Positions 9,099 to 18,064 of a stretch of 64,000 nucleotides of DNA are shown piece after piece. The position numbers were made by a program, and so were the translations under genes. Below the pieces are notes generated by a model. That model searched no databases. It saw nothing but the letters and a program-made list of their open reading frames with translations, and was not told the origin of the DNA. Each line of letters begins with the position of its first letter. The stretch's first letter is position 1. Where the stretch lies: NCBI RefSeq assembly GCF_900109315.1, contig NZ_FOJC01000001.1:1-64000 (forward strand), given 5' to 3'. The stretch comes from [Haemophilus] ducreyi (GTDB lineage: Bacteria > Pseudomonadota > Gammaproteobacteria > Enterobacterales > Pasteurellaceae).

Positions 9099-9261
9099 AT
9101 TAGTGGGTTAAAATAACGTTTTATCTCCATGTTGATAAAGTCTTAAATATTGCGTAACCCTATGAAATGGTTATGATTTCTCATTAAATAAACAAAAAAG
9201 AATAATTTTGTTTGCAAACTAAGCAAGCGCTTTGATTTTTCAAATTTTTAAGAAAAAGCGT

Positions 9262-9289
9262 TTGACATATTTTAAAAATCTAGTAATAT
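9262..9289 (+). promoter_or_regulatory. Strong sigma-70 promoter of the tRNA cluster
   Basis: A perfect -35 TTGACA (9262-9267), a 16-bp spacer and TAATAT (9284-9289). The predicted start is near 9296, about 12 bases before tRNA-Ser. A near-consensus promoter of this kind is typical for stable RNA genes. Confidence 0.85.
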
Positions 9290-9307
9290 ACGCCGCACAC
9301 AGTGAGT

Positions 9308-9401
9308 GGTGAGATGGCCGAGCAGGCTGAAGGCGCTCCCCTGCTAAGGGAGTATAGGGTTAAAAGCTCTATCGAGGGTTCGAATCCCTCTCTCACCGCC
9401 A
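9308..9401 (+). tRNA. tRNA-Ser (GCT)
   Basis: 94 nt including an encoded CCA. Acceptor GGTGAGA pairs with TCTCACC (9391-9397), with discriminator G9398. The anticodon stem CTCCC/GGGAG holds loop CTGCTAA with anticodon GCT at 9343-9345, reading AGC/AGT. The long variable arm (TATAGGGTTAAAAGCTCTATC region) is typical of class II tRNA-Ser. First gene of the cluster. Confidence 0.97.
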
Positions 9402-9411
9402 TTTTATTTAT

Positions 9412-9488
9412 GCACCCGTAGCTCAGCTGGATAGAGTACTCGGCTACGAACCGAGCGGTCAGAGGTTCGAATCCTCTCGGGTGCGCCA
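9412..9488 (+). tRNA. tRNA-Arg (ACG), copy 1
   Basis: 77 nt with encoded CCA. Acceptor GCACCCG pairs fully with CGGGTGC (9478-9484). The anticodon loop CTACGAA has anticodon ACG at 9446-9448 (A34 is normally edited to inosine by TadA). T-arm AGAGG-TTCGAAT-CCTCT. It is 10 bases after tRNA-Ser, so co-transcribed with it. Confidence 0.97.
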
Positions 9489-9555
9489 TTTTAGTTTATA
9501 CTCTATATAACTTAAATGGCTTTAATAGATTAAATAAACTCACCATTCAATATAC

Positions 9556-9632
9556 GCACCCGTAGCTCAGCTGGATAGAGTACTCGGCTACGAACCGAGC
9601 GGTCAGAGGTTCGAATCCTCTAAGGTGCGCCA
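9556..9632 (+). tRNA. tRNA-Arg (ACG), copy 2 with damaged acceptor stem
   Basis: Identical to copy 1 from the 5' end through the T-arm, including anticodon ACG, but the 3' acceptor strand reads AAGGTGC (9622-9628) instead of CGGGTGC. Against the 5' strand GCACCCG this leaves positions 6:67 (C-A) and 7:66 (G-A) unpaired; the other five pairs and CCA remain. It may be a weakly working or non-functional copy. The A66-A67 pair would fit a 5' strand GCACCTT, which hints at a chimera or at drift after duplication. Confidence 0.85.
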
Positions 9633-9682
9633 TTCTATAGTTAATAACTTCTTTCTATTTCATTAAATTATATCCTTAAATT

Positions 9683-9700
9683 CTAATACTGTCGTATTAG
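9683..9700. promoter_or_regulatory. Short perfect palindrome ahead of the oxidoreductase gene
   Basis: CTAATAC (9683-9689) TGTC GTATTAG (9694-9700) lies 20 bases before the FAD oxidoreductase start. It could be an operator or the end of the tRNA transcript; only GCTTT follows, so it is a poor terminator. Confidence 0.35.
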
Positions 9701-9720
9701 GCTTTACCATAGGTATTTTT

Positions 9721-11018
9721 ATGCTTACGTTTGCATACCAAGAACATTTAAAATCATATTATTTTGATTCTCGTAATTTGATATTACAGTTTCCAACAAT
9801 CACTGCTAATCAATCTGCCGATGTTTGTATTATAGGCGCAGGTTTTTTAGGGCTTTCTACTGCGTTAGAATTGGCAGAACAAGGCAAAAAAGTAATTGTG
9901 TTAGAAGGTGCACGTGTTGGATTTGGTGCTTCTGGACGTTCTGGTGGGCAAGCGATCAATGGTTTTGAAGAAGGAATTGATGAATATATTGCTCAAGTTG
10001 GTTTAGAAAAAGCGCAAAAATTATGGCAAATGTCTTTAGAAGCGATTGATATTATTGATCAGCGTGTTAATCAGCATGCTATTCAATGTGATTGGCGAAA
10101 AGGTTATGCTACTTTAGCGTTAAATGAACGCCGAATGAATGATTTGCTGATGATGGAAAATGCAAGCCGTGAGATATTTGACTATAGTTATATGCAAATA
10201 TGGGATAAACAGCAATTGAAACAACACCTTGGCAGTGATATTTATGTTGGTGGATTATTTGATAGCCATTCAGGCCATTTACATCCGTTGAACTACTGTT
10301 TAGGGTTAGCAAAAGCTTGTGTTGAAGCGGGCGTAACGATCTATGAGCATTCTCCCGCAACAGAAGTTATGGTAAAGAGTGATACACAAGCGGTCGTTTT
10401 TGCTGAAAAAATGCAGATTTCTTGTCAACATGTAGTGCTAGCAACTAATGCTTATATTGATGCGCTTTCAAAAAAAATCACTTTTGGTATTGAGAAGAAA
10501 ATTTTACCCGTGGAAAGTTTTATTATTGCTACAGAGCCACTTGATCAAAGTATGGCAGACAGTTTAATTAATAATGGTATGTCTGTTTGTGATAATAATT
10601 TATTATTGGATTATTATCGTTTATCAGCAGATAATCGCTTATTATTTGGCAGTGATTCTAGTAGTAATGTTGATATGGTTGCACAGATACGCGCGGAAAT
10701 GTTGGCAGTATTTCCTCAATTAGCTGAGGCAAAAATTGATTATGGTTGGGCTGGTCCGATTGATATGACGCTGAATTCAACCCCTCATTTTGGCCGTGCT
10801 AAAAAAATGTTTATTTCGCGCAGGGATTTTCTGGGCATGGTGTTGCTTTAACAGGGCTCGCAGGGCGGATCATTGCTGAGGCGATTGGTGGTAATGATGA
10901 ACGATTGGCTATTTTTGAAAGCTTAAAAGTGCCGAGTATTTATGGTGATAAATGGGTGAAACAGTTGGCATTAAAAATAGGTGTGCCATATTATCGTTTT
11001 CTTGATAAATATCGCTAA
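9721..11018 (+). pseudogene. FAD-dependent amine/amino-acid oxidoreductase (PuuB/OrdL-like), frameshifted
   Basis: DAO-family flavoenzyme, probably a soluble oxidase of an amine or amino acid. The N-terminal region has the dinucleotide-binding motif VCIIGAGFLGLSTALELAEQGKKV (about residues 36-59) and GASGRSGGQ (about 76-84), as in gamma-glutamylputrescine oxidoreductases. The frame is lost in a run of seven A at 10801-10807 and the product stops at 10851 after 376 residues. With eight A the reading continues through the conserved FAD-binding tail GFSGHGVALTGLAGR to a stop at 11016-11018, about 433 residues. The present protein lacks that C-terminal FAD contact and is probably inactive. The substrate is not known. 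Confidence 0.8.
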
Positions 11019-11023
11019 ATTGC

Positions 11024-11058
11024 AAGACGTAAGTAGTTACTTACGTCTTTTGTTTTTT
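11024..11058 (+). terminator. Terminator after the oxidoreductase
   Basis: An 11-bp stem, AAGACGTAAGT (11024-11034) with ACTTACGTCTT (11039-11049), loop AGTT, then TTGTTTTTT. It lies 5 bases after the ancestral stop codon of the oxidoreductase, which supports that reading of the gene end. Confidence 0.9.
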
Positions 11059-11146
11059 AGAGAGAAAATCGTATTACACTTATTTCGCAAAGTGTTAAAT
11101 TCCACTAGACTTGTTGTTATGGTGAGAAAGACTGAGGAGGATTAGA

Positions 11147-12565
11147 TTGAAAGGGTTACTGGCTAGGTTAATTATAGGTATCGCGTTGTTATTATGGGCT
11201 TGGGATATGATTTTTCCTTGGCAACGTTTAATGCGTGCGGAACAAAACCATTATAGCCAAGTATTGCAACGGCAAACTCTAAAGGTCGGTACTATTAATC
11301 ATCCATTGTCTTACTTTGTGGGAGCAAATGGTAAATCAGGCATTGAATATGAGCTAGCAAAATCATTTGCAGATTATCTTGGTCTTAATTTAATGATTAA
11401 AACCTTTGATAATAGTGAGCAACTCTTTACAGCACTAGCGGATAATAAAATTGATATTGCTGCTGCAGGTCTATTATACCAGCCTGAACAAGCACAACAA
11501 TTTCAGATTGGGGCAAGTTATTATTCAGCTTCTTGGCAAGTAGTATATAAAAAAGGCACGACTCGACCTTATAAATTAGCTGAACTGCAAAGTGATATTG
11601 TGGTGCCTTGTGGCTCTGCAGTCATTCCTATTTTACAACATTTAAAAACCAAAAATCCGATGTTGCGTTGGCATACTACCGATCAATTCACTCAAGAAGA
11701 ACTGTTATTACAGGTGGCCGAAGGCAAAATCCCTTATACCGTGGCAGTGTCAGTAGATATTTCATCTGCGCAACATATTAGCCCGAATATTGCGGTTGGT
11801 TTTGATTTAACCGATGAAATGCCTGTAGTGTGGTATTTACCAAAAAGCTCTTATAGTGAATTACAAGCTTCAGTGCTTGACTTTATGCATAATGCGAATG
11901 ATAGAGGGTTAATTTCCAAGATTGAAGAAAAGTATTTTAATCACTTAATACGTTTTGATTATGTTGCGGTACAAAGTTATTTAAATGCGATTAAAACGAT
12001 TTTACCTAAATATCGCCCATTGTTTGAAAAGTATAAAGGCGAGCTAGACTGGCAAATGTTGGCGGCGATTGCTTATCAAGAATCGCATTGGGATCCAAAT
12101 GCGACGTCGCCAACAGGTGTACGCGGTATTATGATGTTAACACGGGCAACGGCTGAACGAATGAAAATAACCGATCGGACGAATGCAGAGCAAAGTATTC
12201 GTGCGGGATCAGAATATTTACATTTATTAATCAATCAATTACCTGACACGATTGCCAAAGAAGATAAAATTTGGTTTGGATTAGCGGCGTATAATATGGG
12301 ATGGGGGCATTTACTTGATGTGCGCCGGCTAACCAAACAGCTAGGCGGTGATCCAGATAATTGGTTAGATGTGAAGAAAAATTTACCGCTATTAGCAGAA
12401 AAACGGCATTATAGTGGTCTAAAATACGGTTACGCACGAGGCTTTGAGGCTTTCCAGTATGTTGAAAATATCCGACGTTATTATAATAGCATTGTCAATC
12501 ACCAACGTATTGAAAAGCAAAAGTCTGAACAACGGTTAGATAATCAATCAACAGAAATGTATTAA
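11147..12565 (+). CDS. mltF: Membrane-bound lytic murein transglycosylase F
   Basis: Cleaves the glycan strands of peptidoglycan with formation of 1,6-anhydromuropeptides. The 472-residue protein has an N-terminal hydrophobic segment (about 4-20), a periplasmic solute-binding-type domain (about 45-275) and a C-terminal SLT domain. The SLT motif [19 protein letters not shown] has catalytic Glu at about 312, and the conserved [10 protein letters not shown] follows. TTG at 11147 is the start, backed by a strong GAGGAGG six bases upstream. The anhydromuropeptides would be taken up by AmpG, encoded at 35244-36527. Confidence 0.94.
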   Translation: MKGLLARLIIGIALLLWAWDMIFPWQRLMRAEQNHYSQVLQRQTLKVGTINHPLSYFVGANGKSGIEYELAKSFADYLGLNLMIKTFDNSEQLFTALADNKIDIAAAGLLYQPEQAQQFQIGASYYSASWQVVYKKGTTRPYKLAELQSDIVVPCGSAVIPILQHLKTKNPMLRWHTTDQFTQEELLLQVAEGKIPYTVAVSVDISSAQHISPNIAVGFDLTDEMPVVWYLPKSSYSELQASVLDFMHNANDRGLISKIEEKYFNHLIRFDYVAVQSYLNAIKTILPKYRPLFEKYKGELDWQMLAAIAYQESHWDPNATSPTGVRGIMMLTRATAERMKITDRTNAEQSIRAGSEYLHLLINQLPDTIAKEDKIWFGLAAYNMGWGHLLDVRRLTKQLGGDPDNWLDVKKNLPLLAEKRHYSGLKYGYARGFEAFQYVENIRRYYNSIVNHQRIEKQKSEQRLDNQSTEMY

Positions 12566-12628
12566 CCGGTTATTATAGAGACAACAACATAAGTGTTATT
12601 GCTTATAGTTAGATAGAGGAAGAATTTT

Positions 12629-12766
12629 ATGAGAAATCGCAGAATTAAATTTAAACCCAAAACGCATCGAAATAATAAAAATCATCGTCTATTACACATT
12701 ATAAAAAGAAGGCAGGCTATTGCTAAGCGTCGTAATGCGGCGTTTATTTTGTTACAAAATAATTGA
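12629..12766 (+). CDS. Small, highly basic hypothetical protein (45 aa)
   Basis: ATG at 12629 preceded by AGAGGA with good spacing, 45 codons, stop at 12764-12766, followed by a clear terminator 26 bases on. The product begins MRNRRIKFKPK and has about 17 Arg/Lys/His residues in its first 35, so it should bind nucleic acid or ribosomes if it is made. I do not recognise the family. It lies 63 bp after mltF on the same strand. The ribosome site and terminator argue for a real gene. Confidence 0.55.
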   Translation: MRNRRIKFKPKTHRNNKNHRLLHIIKRRQAIAKRRNAAFILLQNN

Positions 12767-12792
12767 TAAGTGGGCTAACATTGCATATTTAA

Positions 12793-12821
12793 AAAAGTTG
12801 TCTAGCAAGACAGCTTTTTTT
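12793..12821 (+). terminator. Terminator after mltF and the small ORF
   Basis: AAAAGTTGTCT and AGACAGCTTTT form a stem of about 11 bp (one G-T pair) around AGCA, followed by a T-run. Confidence 0.85.
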
Positions 12822-12836
12822 GGTAGAGAGATGAAG

Positions 12837-13427
12837 TTATTGTACATAACTGATTACTTTAATCACTTTTTTGACACCTTTCACATTACGCGCAATATTT
12901 GCTACGGCATTTGCTTGAGCTTGGCTTAATTTACCCATTAGGAAAACCTCACCATTTTCAGTAATCACTTTGACGTCCGTTGATTTAACTTTGGATTCAA
13001 GCAATAGTTTGGATTTAATGGTAGAGGTGATCCAACTATCCACTGAAATTTGGCTAAGACCAATTTTTTTACCACGGCGAATTTCATTATAAACGTCGCT
13101 GACATCTTCTACTCCCGCCGTGATATTTTTCGCATTCTCTATCACATCGGCATCAGGTGCTTGCCCAATCAGTAACACTTTACCATTATAAGAGACTACA
13201 TTAATGCGTGCTTCTTGTCGTAATTGTGCGTCTTTATTTAGGTTAAAAGCCACCCGCTCTTCTAAAATTTCATCATCAATTTGTCTACCTGTTGAACGTG
13301 GATCAGTGGCTACTTTAGTGGCAACCGCTGCAGAGCTAATTAAAGCGGTCGCAATACAGCCTTGTAATGATAAAATGGTCACAGTAAACAGACCGGCTAA
13401 ACTCATTTTTTTGACTAAAGTGAGCAT
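12837..13427 (-). CDS. dolP: Outer-membrane lipoprotein with two BON domains, DolP
   Basis: Formerly YraP. It supports outer-membrane integrity and, in E. coli, BAM function and the NlpD/AmiC septal pathway. The 196-residue product has a lipoprotein signal with lipobox LQGC (Cys about 24), then two BON domains: about 55-120, with RINVVSYNGKVLLIGQ, and about 130-196, with VKVITENGEVFLMG. These closely follow E. coli DolP. AAGGAT seven bases upstream supports ATG at 13427. It is the last gene of lpoA-yraN-diaA-dolP, 18 bp after diaA. Confidence 0.95.
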   Translation of the reverse strand: MLTLVKKMSLAGLFTVTILSLQGCIATALISSAAVATKVATDPRSTGRQIDDEILEERVAFNLNKDAQLRQEARINVVSYNGKVLLIGQAPDADVIENAKNITAGVEDVSDVYNEIRRGKKIGLSQISVDSWITSTIKSKLLLESKVKSTDVKVITENGEVFLMGKLSQAQANAVANIARNVKGVKKVIKVISYVQ

Positions 13428-13445
13428 AATGATATCCTTGTTAAG

Positions 13446-14027
13446 TTAAGAGAAAAGTAAATGGTCAACTAATTCACATAATACATTTACACAAAATAAA
13501 TGGCCTTCAATCACGCGCAATTCATTGCTAGATGGCATTGAGATTTCTAAATCTTGCTCGTGGTCAAGTAACCCTTGAATATGGTCATTACGGCTACTGG
13601 TAAAGGCAAGAATATTTAATCCTTCATTTTTGGCAGCATTAATAGCATTTAACACCGCTTCTTCATTGCCATTTGGTGAGAAAACGATAAAGAGATCGCC
13701 CTCTTTAGCCACAGCTTGTAATTGTTTACGGTAAATATGTGTTAGTTCATTGTCTTGTGCAACCACACCGGCTAACACACTGTCAAATTGTAGTAATAAT
13801 GCAGCAAAGCTAGGGCGTGCGAGTTCATATTTATGCAACAGATGGCTGACTAGTAATTGTGCATTTGTATATGAGCGACCAGTGCCACATACAATAATTT
13901 TATTACCTTGTAATAGGCACGCTACAATCTGATTGGCGGCATCACTGAGCGAAGAGGGTAATAATTCAGCGGCAGCAATCTGAATTTGAATGCTTTCAGT
14001 AAAGCGATCTTGGATTTTTTCTAGCAT
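13446..14027 (-). CDS. diaA: DnaA initiator-associating protein DiaA
   Basis: SIS-domain protein that forms tetramers, binds several DnaA molecules and promotes assembly of the initiation complex at oriC. The 193-residue protein has the phosphosugar-isomerase fold pattern (NKIIVCGTGRSYTNAQLLVSHLL near 42-64; DLFIVFSPNGNEEAVLNAI near 110-128). The family resembles GmhA, but position between yraN and dolP identifies DiaA. With Hda it makes the positive side of DnaA control in this window. Confidence 0.93.
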   Translation of the reverse strand: MLEKIQDRFTESIQIQIAAAELLPSSLSDAANQIVACLLQGNKIIVCGTGRSYTNAQLLVSHLLHKYELARPSFAALLLQFDSVLAGVVAQDNELTHIYRKQLQAVAKEGDLFIVFSPNGNEEAVLNAINAAKNEGLNILAFTSSRNDHIQGLLDHEQDLEISMPSSNELRVIEGHLFCVNVLCELVDHLLFS

Positions 14028-14037
14028 TAAATGATGA

Positions 14038-14418
14038 TTATCCTAAAAAATTTTGGATCCATAATGGTGGCTGTTCCGCTTCAAAGGCCACCACATCAAA
14101 ACGGCAATTAGCCGTATCTAAACTTTGATTATATTCAGTTAGCAACCACATATTTGCGGCATCTAGCCATTTTTGTTGTTTGCGGTAATCTATGCTTTCT
14201 AATGCGGAACCAAACCGATTATTTTTGCGTTGACGCACCTCAACAAAAACGATGGTATCGCCTTGTTGCATAACCAAATCCAGCTCACCACATTTAAAAT
14301 TTTGATTTGCTTGAATAAATTTAAGACCTTGTTGTTCTAAAAACAAGCGCGCTTTTTGTTCAAAGCAGGCACCTTGCGAACGGTTGGTTCGGTTAGTTAG
14401 TCGTTTCCACAGCGCCAT
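14038..14418 (-). CDS. yraN: UPF0102 family protein YraN
   Basis: 126-residue protein of the YraN/UPF0102 family, which has an endonuclease-like fold. The conserved core [21 protein letters not shown] (about 44-64) shows the E-x-D ... E-V-[KR] pattern of that fold. The cellular role is not firmly known. It overlaps the end of lpoA by 26 bp, so the two are probably coupled, and ends 10 bp before diaA. Confidence 0.92.
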   Translation of the reverse strand: MALWKRLTNRTNRSQGACFEQKARLFLEQQGLKFIQANQNFKCGELDLVMQQGDTIVFVEVRQRKNNRFGSALESIDYRKQQKWLDAANMWLLTEYNQSLDTANCRFDVVAFEAEQPPLWIQNFLG

Positions 14419-16144
14419 TATGATATTGCAACCAAGTCATATTACGTTCAATATTACAATTTGGACCGGCATTTAAATTACCGGTTAAGCCAGAAATGCT
14501 GTAACCAGGAATTTGGTGGAACTCATTGAATTTATTCGCTAATGCCCAAGTATCTGATCCCATTGCATATAAACGCATCATTGAGAAATCACTATCAGCT
14601 AAGCTATAGGCTTTTTGGTATTCATTCGAGTTATGATCCGCTAACAATGGAATTTCGCTGAATTTAACTCCTTCCATTGCAGTGCGGAATTCAATACCGT
14701 TATTGGGTGAATTACTGCGAGAAGCGGTATAAATTGCTAATTGTCCCGCTATTGTAGAATTATCCAAACCTTGTTTAATTTCTAGTAATTGTTCGGCATT
14801 GCCTAGAGCATATAAAGCGGTCTCTTGCAGATTATTCGCAGAATTTTGAATAGTAGTGATGACATCAAGCGGTTGATTATAATAACGGATATCCGCGTCA
14901 GTATTAGTTAATTGTCGCCAACGTTGTGCAAAGGCTTCGGCCGAACGTTGGCCAAATTCGTCTCTAGCCGCTACTACAATGGCTTTGTTATAACCATCAC
15001 GTGATAAACGATCAGCACCCGATCTAGCTTCCGCTTCTGGTGATAGACCGTAATAGCATACGCCAACAATCGGTTGAACCTCTTGTGTAGCATTTAGCGC
15101 TAATACATTAATATCTCTAATTTGATCGCTAGCTAACATTTGGTTTACACGTGATTTCAACAATGGACCAATAATCATTTGAGCCCCTTGTTGTTTTGCT
15201 TGCATTAAAATGTTTTCTATTGAGTTGCTGTCGGTATCAAACACTTGCACAATAGTAGGATCTTGTTCTTTGGCATCGTCAAATCCTTTTTTGATAATTT
15301 CACCCAATATTTTGGCATCACCACTTAATGGCAATAATAGCGCTACGTTATTTAATAGCGTTTGTTGAAAATTAAACACTCGTTGTAATTCTGTTGGCAT
15401 AACGGCTAGTGCACTATGATTTGGATAGAGTCGTTTCCAATAGTTAATATTTTGTGGCATCTGAGCCGGTGTCGAAACACTTTGATTATAAATTTCAATC
15501 AATGCTAACCAACCCGCCAATTCCATCTCACCAGCACCGGCTTGGGCAGAGGATAACATTCCACGATTAGCATTACGTAATAATGACCAAATTTTGTCAT
15601 TATTTTCTTGGCGTAATTTATTGTCGACCAATTGAGTCGCAATTAATGATCGAATTCTGACCGCCTCAATCGTATTTTTGCTATTTTCAGCAATTTTGGC
15701 TTGAGTCTGATAAAAACGTAATAGTTGTGAATGGCTTAAATTAGCGGCCGAAATATGTTGTAATGTGACCTCTGCTTGGTAGTTGTTGCCTTTTAAAGCC
15801 GCTAATTGTGCCGTGACAAGTTGATATTCAAGTTGTTGTAATGGATTTTGTTCCATTATATTCAACCTCGTGGTTAAATCGTTTAACGTATTTTGTGCTT
15901 CAACCACTTTATTTTCATCAATTAACTTGCGAACGGCTAATAATTGATACGTTATTTTATCTTGTGAATTTAACGTTTGTTCTGCTTTATTGATGTAGAA
16001 TTCTGAACTAGCATAAGCCTCTTGCTTAATTAAATGCGTGACGGAGTTTTCGAATAAACTAGTACTGTTACAAGCGGAAAGCAATAAGGCAATTGCTGTA
16101 GGTACAAAGAAAGTTTTGAGTTTCTGTTTTAAAATAGTCGCCAT
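14393..16144 (-). CDS. lpoA: Penicillin-binding protein activator LpoA
   Basis: Outer-membrane lipoprotein that reaches through the periplasm to activate the transpeptidase of PBP1A. The 583-residue protein has a lipoprotein signal with lipobox LLSAC at about 21-25, an N-terminal helical TPR-like domain (to about 250) and a C-terminal type I periplasmic-binding fold ([23 protein letters not shown] and following). The ATG at 16144 has TTAGGAG nine bases upstream; a longer frame from 16231 lacks a signal and runs into divergent rsmI. First gene of the four-gene operon. Confidence 0.95.
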   Translation of the reverse strand: MATILKQKLKTFFVPTAIALLLSACNSTSLFENSVTHLIKQEAYASSEFYINKAEQTLNSQDKITYQLLAVRKLIDENKVVEAQNTLNDLTTRLNIMEQNPLQQLEYQLVTAQLAALKGNNYQAEVTLQHISAANLSHSQLLRFYQTQAKIAENSKNTIEAVRIRSLIATQLVDNKLRQENNDKIWSLLRNANRGMLSSAQAGAGEMELAGWLALIEIYNQSVSTPAQMPQNINYWKRLYPNHSALAVMPTELQRVFNFQQTLLNNVALLLPLSGDAKILGEIIKKGFDDAKEQDPTIVQVFDTDSNSIENILMQAKQQGAQMIIGPLLKSRVNQMLASDQIRDINVLALNATQEVQPIVGVCYYGLSPEAEARSGADRLSRDGYNKAIVVAARDEFGQRSAEAFAQRWRQLTNTDADIRYYNQPLDVITTIQNSANNLQETALYALGNAEQLLEIKQGLDNSTIAGQLAIYTASRSNSPNNGIEFRTAMEGVKFSEIPLLADHNSNEYQKAYSLADSDFSMMRLYAMGSDTWALANKFNEFHQIPGYSISGLTGNLNAGPNCNIERNMTWLQYHNGAVETTN

Positions 16145-16201
16145 TGTATTGCTCCTAATAGAATATAATGGTCTGCATAATAGTAAAATCTTACTTATCA
16201 A

Positions 16202-17071
16202 ATGAGTGAAAAGCAAATGAAAAAAGCACAAAATGGCATATTACATATTGTTGCCACGCCAATTGGCAATTTAGCAGATATTACACAGCGCGCATTAGAT
16301 ACTTTTGCCCAAGTTGATTTAATTGCTGCCGAAGATACACGGCATAGCGGTTTATTATTAAGCCATTATGGTATTAAAAAGCCATTTTTTGCTTTACACG
16401 ATCATAATGAACAGCAAAAAGCGGCAATACTAATTGAGAAATTGCAACAAGGCATCAATATTGCGTTAATTTCTGATGCGGGTACACCGTTAATTAGTGA
16501 TCCCGGTTTTCATTTAGTTCGCCATTGTCGGCAAATCGGCATAAAAGTTGTGCCTGTGCCAGGCGCTTGTGCGGCAGTTACTGCATTATGTGCCGCCGGT
16601 ATTGCATCTGACCGCTTTTGTTTTGAAGGATTTTTACCAGTGAAAAGCAAAGCACGGATTGATAAGTTATCATCGTTAGTGAATGAAGAGCGAACCTTGA
16701 TTTTCTACGAATCGACCCACCGTATTTTGGCTACTTTAATGGATATGCAAACCGTATTCGGTCAGGATCGTTATGTTGTAATGGCTCGAGAAATGACTAA
16801 AACGTGGGAAAGTATTTATGGCGATCGGCTTGCGGATTTAATTAGTTGGTTAAATCAAGATAAGCATCGGCTTAAAGGTGAAATTGTGTTAGTCGTGGGA
16901 GGGAAACTAAAAGTAGCCGAAGAAAGCTTTTCAGCACAAGCGATTAGCGTATTGAATTTACTCTGTGCTGAATTGCCTCTAAAAAAAGCCGCGGCCATTG
17001 TAGCAGAAGCCTTTGGTTATAAGAAAAATGCACTTTATCAATACGGACTAGCAAATATAGTAGAAAAATAA
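16202..17071 (+). CDS. rsmI: 16S rRNA (cytidine1402-2'-O)-methyltransferase RsmI
   Basis: Methylates the ribose of C1402 in the 16S rRNA decoding centre with S-adenosylmethionine. The 289-residue tetrapyrrole-methylase-fold protein carries [14 protein letters not shown] (about 15-28), [12 protein letters not shown] (about 45-56), [14 protein letters not shown] (about 94-107) and [12 protein letters not shown] (about 120-131). ATG at 16202 or the second ATG at 16217 could be used; neither has a strong ribosome site. It is divergent from lpoA, as in E. coli. Confidence 0.95.
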   Translation: MSEKQMKKAQNGILHIVATPIGNLADITQRALDTFAQVDLIAAEDTRHSGLLLSHYGIKKPFFALHDHNEQQKAAILIEKLQQGINIALISDAGTPLISDPGFHLVRHCRQIGIKVVPVPGACAAVTALCAAGIASDRFCFEGFLPVKSKARIDKLSSLVNEERTLIFYESTHRILATLMDMQTVFGQDRYVVMAREMTKTWESIYGDRLADLISWLNQDKHRLKGEIVLVVGGKLKVAEESFSAQAISVLNLLCAELPLKKAAAIVAEAFGYKKNALYQYGLANIVEK

Positions 17072-17076
17072 TCAAT

Positions 17077-17104
17077 AAAAAGCGGGCTTATTGAGCCCGC
17101 TTAA
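17077..17104 (-). terminator. Terminator between rsmI and the outer-membrane protein gene
   Basis: AGCGGGCT (17081-17088) pairs with AGCCCGCT (17094-17101) around TATTG. The T-run lies on the minus-strand side (A-run at 17077-17080 on plus), so it best serves the leftward gene. It may also slow rsmI transcripts. Confidence 0.8.
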
Positions 17105-17122
17105 GTTAATTAAACTTCAATA

Positions 17123-17929
17123 CTAGAATCTAAAACCAACAGAAAGACGAATTGCATCATTTTTGTATGATGTTTTTTTCTGCTGTAATGTTGGTAATAA
17201 TTCTAAAGTTTGAGTGAGAAGAGATAGCTTGTTGAGATTGTATGCAATTTTGGCATCAGTACGATAATAACCGACTTCAGCTAATAAATTCTTATATTGT
17301 GCACCCAATGCAATACCATAATAGAGCCCGTGGTTTAATTTGGTTTTTACAAGTGCATCAAAACGCTCTTTTCCATTGGGAGATTGGATGTCTTTGCCAA
17401 TTAATGTGCTTAAGAAATGATATGCGGTATCTTTTGATTTATTGAAAGCGAAGCCTACATCACCTTTGAGATAAAGTTGAACGCCGTGGATTAACGGGAA
17501 ATTCTGTTTTAAGGTGACATAAAGCGGAATAGAAGAATAACGGTTCACTTTGTATTCTTCTTTTACTATAACTTTATCTATCTTATGTATATCTGCACCA
17601 TTAGACTGATCTCTGTTCAAAACCTCCCAAGCATTACGCAAAAACTCTTGTTGTCCAACGTAATTTTGACCTTTACGATTAACATAGCCAATACCTAATC
17701 CCACTTCTGTTGTATCAGTTAAGCTATAAGTGGGTTCTAAAAATAAGTTAAGAGAAGGCTTGCCGCGATTTGTTGGCAGCGCACTTTTAGCTAAATGACT
17801 GATTTTAAATGCTTCGAAACGAGAGCTTATATCTGTTCCCACTTTAGTATAGAGATTGATATCACCAACACTTGCTGTGGCTAAAACAGGCATAGCCGAG
17901 AGTGCTAATACAAGAGATCCAATTTTCAT
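17123..17929 (-). CDS. Predicted outer-membrane beta-barrel protein
   Basis: 268 residues with a cleavable signal peptide (MKIGSLVLALSAMPVLATAS, about 1-20), many short alternating strands (NLFLEPTYSL, EVGLGIGYVN, HGLYYGIALGAQY, NLLAEVGYYR) and a C-terminal RLSVGFRF. The terminal Phe is the usual recognition signal for the BAM machine. ATG at 17929 has AAGGAAAA upstream. It stands alone between terminators. I cannot assign a specific family; a surface antigen or small porin-like protein is likely, but no substrate can be inferred. Confidence 0.75.
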   Translation of the reverse strand: MKIGSLVLALSAMPVLATASVGDINLYTKVGTDISSRFEAFKISHLAKSALPTNRGKPSLNLFLEPTYSLTDTTEVGLGIGYVNRKGQNYVGQQEFLRNAWEVLNRDQSNGADIHKIDKVIVKEEYKVNRYSSIPLYVTLKQNFPLIHGVQLYLKGDVGFAFNKSKDTAYHFLSTLIGKDIQSPNGKERFDALVKTKLNHGLYYGIALGAQYKNLLAEVGYYRTDAKIAYNLNKLSLLTQTLELLPTLQQKKTSYKNDAIRLSVGFRF

Positions 17930-18064
17930 TAAGTTTTCCTTACTTTTTGTCAAAAAATTAATGCTATTGTAAGCAATTTTTGCTTTCTTGACAATGCTGT
18001 TGTGTTTTTGTCAGTTTTTAAGTAAGTATTATGTAAATAAATGTTGATTTTAGGCTGTTTTGAT

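Noticed and set aside
9280-9489. Minus-strand ORF of 69 codons ([14 protein letters not shown]...)
   Set aside because: It is the antisense of tRNA-Ser and tRNA-Arg; GFEPLT-type peptides are a well-known artefact of translating tRNA genes.
9412-9632. Integrative element between duplicated tRNA-Arg genes (att sites)
   Set aside because: The two copies are only 67 bp apart with no genes or integrase between; simple gene duplication explains them better.
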